This document shows, in pieces, positions 27,148 through 35,763 of a stretch of DNA of 64,000 nt (positions within the stretch are counted from its first letter, which is position 1; every line of letters starts with the position of its first letter). The position numbers and the translations under genes were made by a program. The DNA lies in the NCBI RefSeq assembly GCF_020618415.1, contig NZ_CP085345.1, positions 1,612,001 through 1,676,000 on the forward strand. The letters run 5' to 3'. The notes under the pieces were generated by a model that was given only the letters and a program-made list of their open reading frames with translations, was not told where the DNA came from and did no database searches. This DNA is from Cupriavidus sp. MP-37 (GTDB lineage Bacteria > Pseudomonadota > Gammaproteobacteria > Burkholderiales > Burkholderiaceae).

Positions 27148-27620
27148 CGTTATCGCTCTTGGCGAGCGCGGCTGTTTCGCCGGCGCAGCCGGCGACCTCC
27201 TTTCTGTCCGAGCGACAGAAAGGAGGCAAAGAGCGCGTCGCCTGAGCGGCTGGCTAAGGCGGTGTTGGTGGTTCGATCGGTGGTGACTCGCGGCCGGGCT
27301 TCTGGTGGCTCCAGCCTGCTGACGCTACCTGGAGGTGCCTGGCGTTCGAGGTCGGATGGACGAACCCGACTTTAGGTCGGTGGCCGCCTGCTTATCACGT
27401 TATTGGTGGGACGCCTTCGGCTGCGCTGCGCGCGCTCCCAATCTCAGGTCTACGGCTCGGGCACGGAGTGCGTCGCTGCGCTCGCACGCGTTATCGCGTG
27501 CGATCCCGACTACTGCCTGTCTCCTCCCGTATGTTTTCTCCCCTCTCCCGCGTGCGGGAGAGGGGCGGGGGTGAGGGCCAGGCGCATCCACGAAGTCAGG
27601 CGTCCAAATCCCCACGACGA
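27148..27620. repeat. Left arm of a ~1.1-kb inverted repeat
   Basis: This stretch is repeated in inverted orientation at 27800-28260 with strong but imperfect identity over ~460 bp. Landmarks in this arm: a hairpin at about 27209-27239 (cctcctttctgtccgagcga then its complement), gaggtcggatggacgaaccc near 27350, ttatcacgttattggtggga near 27393, and a hairpin ctctcccgcgtgcgggagag near 27543. Short frames inside have no ribosome-binding sites or family match, so the arm is read as a non-coding repeat. Confidence 0.8.
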
Positions 27621-27799
27621 AGAGGCTGTAAGACCGACGCAAACCACCATGCCGGCCAGCCAGGCTTGTCCGTGGCCCCGTGTCCGGCCCACCATGGATT
27701 GGAAGTTTGTATGCGCAGATAGGCTGCGTCGCAGATGCCGTTCTGGCGTGCTTGCAGATCGGATTTTCACGTGAGGTCACGGTTCGGTGCGATGACCGC

Positions 27800-28260
27800 G
27801 TCGGGTGGATTGGAGGCTTGACTTCGTGGATACTCCGGCCCTCACCCCCGCCCCTCTCCCGCTTGCGGGAGAGGGGAGAAAACAGGCGGGAAGCAAAACG
27901 TTGTTGGGCTCGCCCGCGACGACGCCGTGCGAGCGCAGCGAGGCACTCCGTGCCCGAGCCGGAGACCTGAGATTGAGAGCGCGCGCAGCGCAGCCGAAGG
28001 CGTCCCACCAATAACGTGATAAGCAGGCGGCCACCAACCTAAAGTCGGGTTCGTCCATCCGACCTCGAACGCCAGGCACTTCCAGGTAGCGTCAGCAGGG
28101 TCGAACCACCAACCGCCTGACCGCAAGTCACCACCACTGGAACCACCAACGCCGCCTTGGCCAGCCGCCCAGGCGACGCGCTCTTTGCCTCCTTTCTGTC
28201 GCTCGGACAGAAAGGAGGTCGCCGGCTGCGCCGGCGAAACAGCAGCGCCAGCCAAGAACG
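27800..28260. repeat. Right arm of the ~1.1-kb inverted repeat
   Basis: Inverted copy of 27148-27620. It carries the same two nested hairpins (ctctcccgcttgcgggagag near 27855; the cctcctttctgtcgctcgga stem near 28190) and the same tcccaccaataacgtgataa segment near 28003. The ~180-bp spacer 27621-27799 is unique. It lies between wzc (+) and the convergent double-hydrolase gene. It may serve as a strong two-way terminator or be a copy of an interspersed genomic repeat. Confidence 0.8.
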
Positions 28261-28295
28261 AAAACAGCCAACACGCCCCGCATTCAGAGCCACCA

Positions 28296-30107
28296 CTAAA
28301 CCCCCACCTTCACCTCCCGCGGCAACTCATCCCGCACCACCTCCATCTCAGCCAGATGCCCCGCCACATGCTTCACCACGTGGTCACAGAAAATCTGCCT
28401 CCCCCCCGCCAGAAACAACGCATGGTCCATACACCCATGCCGATGCACAGTGATATGCGTGAACGCCGCGAGCGCTTCCAGATCTCTGCCAAAGCGCAGC
28501 CGCGCCTCATCGAGCCCGACGTCCTCGGTCCCGTAAAACATGTCCGTCTGCACCCCACGCTCATTCAGGCACCGCATCGCGGCCCGCGCGTAAGCCGTGG
28601 CTGACGCCAGGTCTTCGCCACCGCGCAGCCGCGTCAGGCGGAACGCCACGCGCTCGGTGGCGTGCCGGTATGCGTGGCGCGCCATGGCCGCGGCGAGCGC
28701 GCCGATCCGCACCTGCCCCTGCAGCATCCGTTGCCAGTTGCCGCCACGGCGCGCGGCCGACAGCCAGCCCTGCCACGATCGCGCGCCCTTGCCCTCGCTC
28801 CGGTCGTCGGCGCGGTCCCAGCGGAATTTCACCAGGTTGGCCAGCACCAGGCCGTTCACGCCGGGGTTGGCCAGCGCGGCGTGCAGGCTCAGGAAAGCGC
28901 CGGAGCACACGCCGGCCAGCACGATGCAGCGGAAGCCGCGCGCGCGCATCCAGTCGACCGCGGCGCTCACGTCCGCGCGCGGACCGGGCGCGTAGATTTC
29001 AGGAATGCTCATGCTGCGCGGCGCGCGCGGGCTGTCGCCGAGGGCGGACACGTCCAGCCGCAGCGAGACCACGCCCAGCCTTGCCAGCCGGCGCGACAGC
29101 GTGACGAACATGCGGCCATCGCCGACATGGTGGTTGCCGCCGGTATTCGGGAAGATCACCGCGACCGGCGCGGGCGCCGCGTCGCGCGGCAGGCACAGGA
29201 TGCCGAACTGGCGCCGCGCGTCGAGCCAGACCGACTCTTCGATCACGCCATCGACGGCGACGCGCAGCGACGCCGCGCCGGGCATGGACCGCCGCGCCGG
29301 CAGCGCGGCCGACGCGACCGGTACCGGTGCCAGCCACTGCACCAGTTGCCGCCAGGCCTGCGCCGGCACCCCGGCATACTCGGCCGATTGCATCATGTCG
29401 GCGTATTCGGGGAACGCGGCGGCCTCGACCTTGACGCCGCCGTCGGTGTAGTACTGCGCCAGCGCGCCGGCCGCGGAACTGGCGCCGGGCCAGGGGTCGA
29501 GCACCAGCACGCGCGGCGCGGGGCAGGTCGTGCCGCGGTCGAGGCGCAGCGCCTCGAGTTCGCGCACGGTGTCGGCGGTGAAGCGGAATGCCAGCACGTC
29601 GAGCGCGCCAGCCGGCGGCAGCGGGGTTTCGGTCGGCCCGACGCTGTTGAGCCAGTTCAGATGCAGCGCGCGCAGCTCGCGCAGGTAGGCGCGCCCATTG
29701 ACCACGGGCGCGATCAGCACCAGCGCGGCAACGCCGCCCTGCCATGCCGGGTGCGAGCGCATCGCCTCGGCGGCCTGCACCGCGAGGCTGGCACCGGCGC
29801 GCAGCCCGCACAGCACGATGCGCTCGACTCCGGCCAGCGCGCGCAGCTGCGCGGCCGCGGCGACGATGCTCGAGGCGGCGCGGCCGAGGAAATGCGCGGC
29901 CTCGCAGGCGCCGGCGGAGTCGCCGGTGCAGGGATAGTCGAAGCGCAGCACCGGCATGCCGGCCGCGGCGAGGTCGTCGGCAAGATGCCGCCATGCCCGG
30001 TGCGACCACATGGCCTCGTGGCCCAGCGGCGCGCACAGTACCACGCCGGTCTTTCCATGTGCCTCGTGCAGCCAGCCGGCACAGCCTTCGAACATCAGGC
30101 GCCTCAT
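28296..30107 (-). CDS. Double-domain alpha/beta hydrolase with non-serine nucleophile elbows
   Basis: 603 residues in two tandem alpha/beta-hydrolase domains. Domain 1 (about 1-270): VVLCAPLGHEAMWSHRAWRH, MPVLRFDYPCTGDSAGACEA, and the elbow CGLRAGAS where Arg103 replaces the usual Ser. Domain 2 (about 300-603): VAVIFPNTGGNHHVGDGRMF, VSLRLDVSALGDSPRAPRSM and the elbow AGVCSGAF with Cys401 in the nucleophile place. A candidate catalytic His is in HRHGCMDHALF near the end. caggagg lies 6 nt before the ATG. Similar stand-alone hydrolases accompany carrier-protein genes in EPS loci of the exosortase A type, so a thioesterase or acyl-transfer role with the carrier protein at 42751 is a plausible inference. 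Domain 1 looks catalytically dead. Confidence 0.75.
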   Translation of the reverse strand: MRRLMFEGCAGWLHEAHGKTGVVLCAPLGHEAMWSHRAWRHLADDLAAAGMPVLRFDYPCTGDSAGACEAAHFLGRAASSIVAAAAQLRALAGVERIVLCGLRAGASLAVQAAEAMRSHPAWQGGVAALVLIAPVVNGRAYLRELRALHLNWLNSVGPTETPLPPAGALDVLAFRFTADTVRELEALRLDRGTTCPAPRVLVLDPWPGASSAAGALAQYYTDGGVKVEAAAFPEYADMMQSAEYAGVPAQAWRQLVQWLAPVPVASAALPARRSMPGAASLRVAVDGVIEESVWLDARRQFGILCLPRDAAPAPVAVIFPNTGGNHHVGDGRMFVTLSRRLARLGVVSLRLDVSALGDSPRAPRSMSIPEIYAPGPRADVSAAVDWMRARGFRCIVLAGVCSGAFLSLHAALANPGVNGLVLANLVKFRWDRADDRSEGKGARSWQGWLSAARRGGNWQRMLQGQVRIGALAAAMARHAYRHATERVAFRLTRLRGGEDLASATAYARAAMRCLNERGVQTDMFYGTEDVGLDEARLRFGRDLEALAAFTHITVHRHGCMDHALFLAGGRQIFCDHVVKHVAGHLAEMEVVRDELPREVKVGV

Positions 30108-30166
30108 GTCGCCTCCTGGCCAGCGAATAGCCCGCCGCCGAGCCGGTGGAAACGCCCACCGATCCA

Positions 30167-30183
30167 CGCAGAAACGGGTACGC
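30167..30183 (-). repeat. Outlying origin-type 17-bp box
   Basis: CGCAGAAACGGGTACGC on the plus strand, i.e. a perfect GCGTACCCGTTTCTGCG on the minus strand. It lies in the 106-bp gap between the hydrolase start and the second Wzc-like stop, over 20 kb from the origin. Confidence 0.75.
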
Positions 30184-30213
30184 TCAGGCTGCGCTGCCCG
30201 CTTCTGCGCCCCC

Positions 30214-32553
30214 TTATTCTTTTTTCTCTTCGCGGTGCAGCGCCTGCCCGATCCGGCGCGAGATCGGCGCGGTCGCCGGCATGCCGAGATACGGGTTGAC
30301 GCTGTTGAACTCCGCCCGGTTGCTGCGCTTGGCGATCACACAGTTGAGGATGCCGCCCAGCAGGCGGGCATCGGCCCGTTGCAGGCGCTTGAGCGTTTCA
30401 TCGACCTGGCCGGGCAGGGTAGCGTCGGCACGCAGCACCACCAGGGTCGACCCCGCCAGGTTCGCGACCAGGCTGGCATCGGCCACCGCCAGCACCGGCG
30501 GCGTGTCGATCAGCACCAGGTCGAAGCGGGCGGCGCACTGGCGCAGCGCTTCGGCCATGCCCGGGCGCATCAGCAGTTCGGACGGATTCGGCGGCGGCAA
30601 GCCCGCCGGCAGGATCGACAGCCCGTTGACCACCGTGGGCCGCACCGCGGCGGACAGCGGCACGCGCCCGGTCAGCAGTTCGGCCAGGCCGGATTCGGCG
30701 GGCTGGTCGAACCAGCTCGCCACGCGGCCGCGGCGCAGGTCGGCATCGATCAGCAGCACGCGCTGGCCGGCTTCGGCGAACAGCACGGCCAGGTTCACCG
30801 ACGCGAAGGTCTTGCCCGCGCCCGGCGCCGGGCTGGTGACGGCGATGACATGGTCGGGCGCGCTGCGCAGCGCGAAATGCACCGCGGCGCGGATATTGCG
30901 CAGCCCTTCCACCGCCAGCGAGTGCGGCGCGTTGCGCGCCAGCAGGAACTGGTCGTGCAGGCCCAGCCGCAGCATGCGCTCGGCGCTGTCATCCTCCAGC
31001 GCGGATACGTCGATCACCGCGCTCGACGGCTGCGGCCGCTCCAGGCGCGCCGACGGCGGTGCGGCATAGCCCGCGGCCACGCCCAGCAGGGCCTTGGCCG
31101 AGACCATGCGCTCGAGCGCCGCCTGTTCGCGGCTGAAGGCAATGTCGCCCAGCATGGTGATGCCGAGCTTGTCCTCGGCGTCGTTGGCGGTGGCCACGGT
31201 GGGCCGCACGCGCTGGCGCAGCGTCAGCGCCCCGGCCGCCAGCAGCATGCCCAGCACGCCGCCGCCGGCGGCCGGCGTCCACGGTCCCATGCCGATCGGC
31301 ACGGTGGGCGTGAGCGCGTTGTCGACGATGCGCACCTGGCCGGTGCGGTCGAGCTGCGCCAGCGACAGCTGCTCGACCTTGTTGCGCAGCGTCATGTACA
31401 TGTCTTCGGCCACCTTGACGTCGCGCGTCAGCGCCACGGACTCACGCTCGGACGCCGACAGGTTCTGCATGCGCGCGTCCATTTCCTGGCGCTCGCGCGT
31501 GAGCTGCTGGATCTGGCTGTCGACGGTGCGGACCTCGTTGGCTTCGGTGGTGAAGCGCTGCAGCAGCTTGGTGCGCTCCAGGCGCAGCAGCGCGATCTGG
31601 CGCTGGTATTCCATGCTGCCGTTCAGGTACGACTGCACGTCCTGGCTTGGCGCGAGCGAGCCCGAGCGCGAGCGGTAACGCGTCAGCGCGCTCTCGGCGC
31701 GCTCCAGCTCGGCCTTCACGCGCGGCAGTTCGCCGGACAGGAAGGCCAGCGTCGCGGCGGTGTCGTCCTGGCGCTGATCGGCCTGGCCCTTGATATACGA
31801 ATCGGCAATGCCGTTGACCAGCGCGGCCGCGGTGGCGGGGTCGCGGTTCTGCCAGCTGATGCGCAGCGTGGTGGCGTCGCTCGATTCGCCTTCCACGCGC
31901 AACTCGCGCGTGACGGCATCGACGGTCAGCGTCAGGTCGCGCCGCGTGACCAGGAAGCGCGTACCCGGCCGCGCCTCGATCCGGCCCACCAGCATCGAGA
32001 TGCCACCGGCCTCGGCCACCTGGCCGGCACGGCCCTCGACCTGCGCCTCCGGCCCGCTCAGCCGGAAGCCGTTGTCGGGCAGGATCTCCAGCGTCAGCGA
32101 CACGTTGAGCAGGCGCGCCGGCACGTTCAGGCGCTCCACCGCCACGCGCTCGCCGCCCCATGCGTAGCCCAGCTCCGCCGGCCACGGCCCGCGCAGCTTG
32201 CCGGGCTCGGCGAAGTGGTTGACCAGGCTGCCCAGCAGCGGCGCGCGCAGCGGCTGGATCTCGATGTCCAGGTGCAGGCGCTCGACCACCGGGCCGACCA
32301 CGGCGCGGCTCTTCAGCATGCCCAGGTCGAGCTGCGGCGTGGCGGTGCGGCCGGCGCTGTCGCGGGTCTGCAGCTGCACCAGCGCCTTGGCGCGATACAG
32401 GTCAGGGGTGGACAGCCACGCCGTCCAGGCCAGGGCCGCGCCGGCCAGCCCGGCGGCAAGGATCCAGCCTGCGTGGTCCAGCAACACGCGCGCGTTCGCG
32501 CCGCTGCGCGGCGACACCTGGTCGGGTACCGGTACGGCTCCGGCAAATGACAT
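30214..32553 (-). CDS. Second Wzc-like chain-length determinant/BY-kinase ATPase, no tyrosine tail
   Basis: 779 residues from ATG 32553; GTG at 32562 has the better-placed gggagag and may be the true start. N-terminal Wzz domain (membrane segment near residues 28-48, AGWILAAGLAGAALAWTAWL), coiled-coil middle (LAFLSGELPRVKAELERAES; QQLTRERQEMDARMQNLSAS), then a BY-kinase domain: Walker A TSPAPGAGKTFASVNLA, Walker A' VLLIDADLRRGRVASWF, Walker B LVLIDTPPV. Unlike Wzc it lacks a C-terminal tyrosine cluster; the end NPYLGMPATAPISRRIG has one Tyr. It lies between manC and the double hydrolase on the same strand. Likely a chain-length/export partner that uses ATP without being a Wzb target. Confidence 0.85.
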   Translation of the reverse strand: MSFAGAVPVPDQVSPRSGANARVLLDHAGWILAAGLAGAALAWTAWLSTPDLYRAKALVQLQTRDSAGRTATPQLDLGMLKSRAVVGPVVERLHLDIEIQPLRAPLLGSLVNHFAEPGKLRGPWPAELGYAWGGERVAVERLNVPARLLNVSLTLEILPDNGFRLSGPEAQVEGRAGQVAEAGGISMLVGRIEARPGTRFLVTRRDLTLTVDAVTRELRVEGESSDATTLRISWQNRDPATAAALVNGIADSYIKGQADQRQDDTAATLAFLSGELPRVKAELERAESALTRYRSRSGSLAPSQDVQSYLNGSMEYQRQIALLRLERTKLLQRFTTEANEVRTVDSQIQQLTRERQEMDARMQNLSASERESVALTRDVKVAEDMYMTLRNKVEQLSLAQLDRTGQVRIVDNALTPTVPIGMGPWTPAAGGGVLGMLLAAGALTLRQRVRPTVATANDAEDKLGITMLGDIAFSREQAALERMVSAKALLGVAAGYAAPPSARLERPQPSSAVIDVSALEDDSAERMLRLGLHDQFLLARNAPHSLAVEGLRNIRAAVHFALRSAPDHVIAVTSPAPGAGKTFASVNLAVLFAEAGQRVLLIDADLRRGRVASWFDQPAESGLAELLTGRVPLSAAVRPTVVNGLSILPAGLPPPNPSELLMRPGMAEALRQCAARFDLVLIDTPPVLAVADASLVANLAGSTLVVLRADATLPGQVDETLKRLQRADARLLGGILNCVIAKRSNRAEFNSVNPYLGMPATAPISRRIGQALHREEKKE

Positions 32554-32664
32554 TCTGCTCACGACATCTCTCCCGCCACACGCTGCCTCTCGCCCATCAC
32601 GCAGCAACCGGTGCGTACCCGCGCGCCTGCCGGCGCCCGGGTGCATGCACTGGCCGCCGACCCC

Positions 32665-34242
32665 TTATTTGCGCCCGTAGTTGTCTTCGAACCTCACGAT
32701 GTCGTCTTCGCCCAGGTAGGCGCCCGACTGCACCTCGATGATCTCCAGCGGCGTCTTGCCCGGGTTCTCGAGCCGGTGCAGGGTACCGATGGGGATGTAG
32801 GTCGACTGGTTTTCCGAAAGAATGCTGATGTTGTCGCCGCAGGTCACGCGCGCGGTGCCCCGCACCACCACCCAGTGCTCGGCGCGGTGGTAGTGCATCT
32901 GCAGCGACAGGCTGGCGCCGGGCTCGACCACGATGCGCTTGACCTGGAAGCGGTCGCCGCGATCGATCGAGTCATAGCAGCCCCAGGGCCGGCGTACCTT
33001 GCGATGGTTCACCACTTCATTGCCATGCTCGGAGCGGATGCGCTGGACGATGTTCTTCACGTCCTGCACGTGGGCCTTGTCGACCACCAGCACCGCATCG
33101 GCGGTTTCCACCACCACCACGTCCTGCACCCCGACGCACGCGATCAGGCGGCCTTCGGAATGCGCCAGGCACGAGCTCGCGCCATCGAACAGCACGCGGC
33201 CGCGCCCGGCATTGCCGCTGGCGTCCTTGGGCGCGATATCCCAGATCGCCGCCCACGAGCCCACGTCGGACCAGCCCGCATCCAGCGGCACCAGCATGCC
33301 GGCGATATCCGGCAGGGTCTCGAGCTTCTCCATCACGGCGTAGTCGATCGAATCGGACGGGCAGGCGTGGAACGCTTCCTTGCCCAGGCACAGCACCTCG
33401 CCGGCGCAGGCGGCATGTTCGCTCGCCGCATAGGCGGCGCGGCACTGCCGCGCCATCTCGGGCTGCAGTTCGGCCACCGCGCGCAGCCACACCGAGGCCC
33501 GCACCACGAAGATGCCGCTGTTCCACCAGAACTCGCCGGACTCGACATAGTGCTTGGCCAGCTCCAGATGCGGCTTCTCGACGAAGCGGTCCAGCATGAA
33601 GGCGCCATGGTCGGCGCCGCCGGCCGCGCGGATGTAGCCGAAGCCGGTCTCGGGCGCCACCGGCTTCACGCCCAGCGTGACGATGGCACCGTGGTCTGCA
33701 TGCTGGATCGCGGTGGCGATGGCCTCGCGGAAGGACGCGACGTCGGCCACGCTGTGGTCGGCCGGCGTTACCACCAGCACCGCATCGCCACCCTCGCCCG
33801 CGGCCGCCAGCGCATGCAGCGCGGCCACCGTCAGCGCCGGCGCGGTATTGCGCCCGCACGGTTCGGACAGCACGCGCGCGGGCTTGCCGGCGCGCTTCAT
33901 CATGTCGGTGATCATGAAGCGGTGCTCTTCCCCGCAGACCACGATCTGCGCCGCTTCCATGCCGTCGGGGCGGCCCGCCAGCGCGGCCACGCCGGCGAGG
34001 CGGTTGGCCGTGGCTTCCAGCAGCGTGTCTTCGGCAATCAGGTTCAGCAGCTGCTTGGGAAACTGCTCGCGCGACAGCGGCCACAGGCGCGTACCGGCGC
34101 CGCCGGCAAGGATCACGGGCTGCACCACCGGCAACGCGGCGCAATGCGCCGCCCTGTCGCCCAGCCCTTGCAGCGCTGCATGGATTTCGCCGTTGACCGG
34201 CGGCGGCGTCTGGTTCTCTTCCCGGGTCCGAATTCGCATCAT
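32665..34242 (-). CDS. manC: Mannose-1-phosphate guanylyltransferase / mannose-6-phosphate isomerase (type II)
   Basis: 525 residues. Bifunctional sugar-nucleotide enzyme: N-terminal guanylyltransferase with VQPVILAGGAGTRLWPLSRE and QFPKQLLNLIAEDTLLEATA, ending with a C-terminal cupin phosphomannose isomerase (PGASLSLQMHYHRAEHWVVV with metal His residues, YIPIGTLHRLENPGKTPLEI). Makes GDP-mannose, the precursor used by Gmd and Fcl. caggagg lies immediately before ATG 34242; the adjacent ATG at 34239 is spaced better. ~45 residues precede the usual family start, so a shorter start is possible. No phosphomannomutase (manB) is in the window. Confidence 0.93.
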   Translation of the reverse strand: MMRIRTREENQTPPPVNGEIHAALQGLGDRAAHCAALPVVQPVILAGGAGTRLWPLSREQFPKQLLNLIAEDTLLEATANRLAGVAALAGRPDGMEAAQIVVCGEEHRFMITDMMKRAGKPARVLSEPCGRNTAPALTVAALHALAAAGEGGDAVLVVTPADHSVADVASFREAIATAIQHADHGAIVTLGVKPVAPETGFGYIRAAGGADHGAFMLDRFVEKPHLELAKHYVESGEFWWNSGIFVVRASVWLRAVAELQPEMARQCRAAYAASEHAACAGEVLCLGKEAFHACPSDSIDYAVMEKLETLPDIAGMLVPLDAGWSDVGSWAAIWDIAPKDASGNAGRGRVLFDGASSCLAHSEGRLIACVGVQDVVVVETADAVLVVDKAHVQDVKNIVQRIRSEHGNEVVNHRKVRRPWGCYDSIDRGDRFQVKRIVVEPGASLSLQMHYHRAEHWVVVRGTARVTCGDNISILSENQSTYIPIGTLHRLENPGKTPLEIIEVQSGAYLGEDDIVRFEDNYGRK

Positions 34243-34595
34243 GCCTCCTGACGTGTCGCCTGTTCCAAGCGTCCCGCGCGTCCGGCCCGGCCCTGCGCAA
34301 CCATCGCGACGGCCTCGCAGAAACGGGTACGCCCGGCAGCGGTCCCTGACCGCCATGACGGGGATGCCAGCCAGTCTAGGCAGGCGCCCTGGCGCAATCT
34401 GTTCGATTCCGCACACGCTACTTGCGCCGCCGCAGCGGGCCGCGGGCACGCGCGCCGCGGGCGTCCGCGATCGCGCGCGCTCTGTTGGAGAACGCACCGA
34501 TAGCCGCGGCCGCCGGCGTTGCAATACAGTGGGCCGTGCAGGCGCAGCGCTTGCCATCGCGGCCCGGCGGCATGCGCGCACGGCGCAGGAACGAC
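34243..34595. other. Divergent intergenic region manC / DUF1839-1
   Basis: About 350 bp between two divergent genes. It holds an outlying origin-type box (34316-34332) and presumably both promoters; a caatacagt element near 34531 could be a -10 region for the plus-strand gene. Nothing else is recognisable. Confidence 0.5.
34316..34332 (-). repeat. Outlying origin-type 17-bp box
   Basis: CGCAGAAACGGGTACGC on the plus strand, identical to the copy at 30167 and the consensus of the origin cluster. Lies about 75 bp upstream of the manC start. Confidence 0.75.
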
Positions 34596-35687
34596 ATGGA
34601 GCGGGCGGTGGCAATGACGGCAGCGATCTCGCCAGGAACGGCAACCACGGCAACCACGGACATTGACCGCGGCGGCTACCACTACTCGCGCCAGTCGCCG
34701 TGCCGCGTGGCCAGGCCGGTGCAGCGCTGGCTGCACGATGAAGCCTCGGTCTGGCAGGAGACCAATTGCTACATGGACCTGTGGATCGAGCTGCTGTATG
34801 GCTGGGGACTCGACCCGCGCGCGGCGCTGGCATTCACCGTGGCGCAGGACTACGAGGGCGACCATTTCACCTTCTTCAAGTACCCGCAGGCGGATATCGA
34901 GCTGCTGTACGGCACGGTGGTGCAGGAGATGGCGGTCTACGACACACTGCAGGCCCACCTGGTCGAACAGGTCGGGCGCGGCCATACCGTGCTGGTCGAG
35001 ATGGACAGCTACTACCTGCCCGACACGCGCGCCACCGCCTACCGCCAGGCACACGTGAAGACCACCGTCGCCATCGACCGGATCGACCCGGCCGCGCAGC
35101 GGCTGTCCTACTACCACAGCCTTGGGTACCACACCGCCGAGGATGAGGACTACCGCGGCCTGTTGCGCCTGACGCCCGCACTGCGCGACGGCAACATCCT
35201 GTTTCCGTACGCCGAATGCGCCAAGCGCGTGCGCGCGCCGCTGCGGGGCGCGGCCGCGGCCGATGCGGCCGCGATGCTGATGCGCCACCACCTGGGCCGC
35301 CGCCCCGCGCTGAACCCGGTGACGCGCTGGCGCGCCGACTTCGACCAGCACGTCGCGGTGATCCTGGCGCGCGGCGATGCCTACTTCCATCACTACGGCT
35401 TCAACCTGCCGCGCCAGCTGGGGGCGAACTTCGAGATGCTGCATCACTGCCTCGCTTGGTTCGGCGAGCATGGTTACGATGTGCCCGCGCGCATCGCGCG
35501 GGCGGCCAACAGCATGGCCGAGCAAAGCAAGGTGCTGCAGTTCCGCCTGGCCCGGGCCATGGCGCGCGGCCGTCCGGACCGCTGCGCCGAATGCCTGGAC
35601 ACGATGGAGTCCGCTTATGAAACGGTCATCGCCGGCCTGCTGTCGTCGTTCGGCGCCGCCGATCGGGCGCAGCCGGCATACGCCTGA
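34596..35687 (+). CDS. DUF1839-family protein, copy 1
   Basis: 363 residues from ATG 34596 (MERAVAMTAAISPGTATTAT), which has caggaa 6 nt upstream. The core starts at YHYSRQSPCRVARPVQRWLH, then NCYMDLWIELLYGWGLDPRA, FTVAQDYEGDHFTFFKYPQA, VLVEMDSYYLPDTRATAYRQ and KTTVAIDRID. This matches the DUF1839 family as I remember it. A paralogue is encoded at 39556-40536 next to the amino acid:[carrier protein] ligase, and DUF1839 proteins are repeatedly neighbours of such ligases. The papain-like pattern of conserved Asp/His/Tyr hints at an enzyme that handles carrier-bound aminoacyl groups, but no function is established. No signal peptide. Confidence 0.75.
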   Translation: MERAVAMTAAISPGTATTATTDIDRGGYHYSRQSPCRVARPVQRWLHDEASVWQETNCYMDLWIELLYGWGLDPRAALAFTVAQDYEGDHFTFFKYPQADIELLYGTVVQEMAVYDTLQAHLVEQVGRGHTVLVEMDSYYLPDTRATAYRQAHVKTTVAIDRIDPAAQRLSYYHSLGYHTAEDEDYRGLLRLTPALRDGNILFPYAECAKRVRAPLRGAAAADAAAMLMRHHLGRRPALNPVTRWRADFDQHVAVILARGDAYFHHYGFNLPRQLGANFEMLHHCLAWFGEHGYDVPARIARAANSMAEQSKVLQFRLARAMARGRPDRCAECLDTMESAYETVIAGLLSSFGAADRAQPAYA

Positions 35688-35763
35688 GGCCATCCGCCAG
35701 CGCCGCCAGCGTCAGCGGTACCGCGGGCGCACGGCCCCTGCCGTGCCGCGCGCCCGTGGCACC

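Noticed and set aside
27335..28079. Repeated short protein frames in the inverted repeat
   Set aside because: Identical frames appear from both arms; they follow the DNA repeat, have no Shine-Dalgarno and no known domain.
27148..28260. Insertion sequence with terminal inverted repeats or several short protein genes
   Set aside because: No transposase frame in the spacer or arms; arms are far longer than IS ends; the short frames mirror each other in both arms and lack ribosome-binding sites.
29956..32550. Long plus-strand frame opposite the second Wzc-like gene
   Set aside because: Same shadow effect; the minus-strand frame has membrane segments and Walker motifs.
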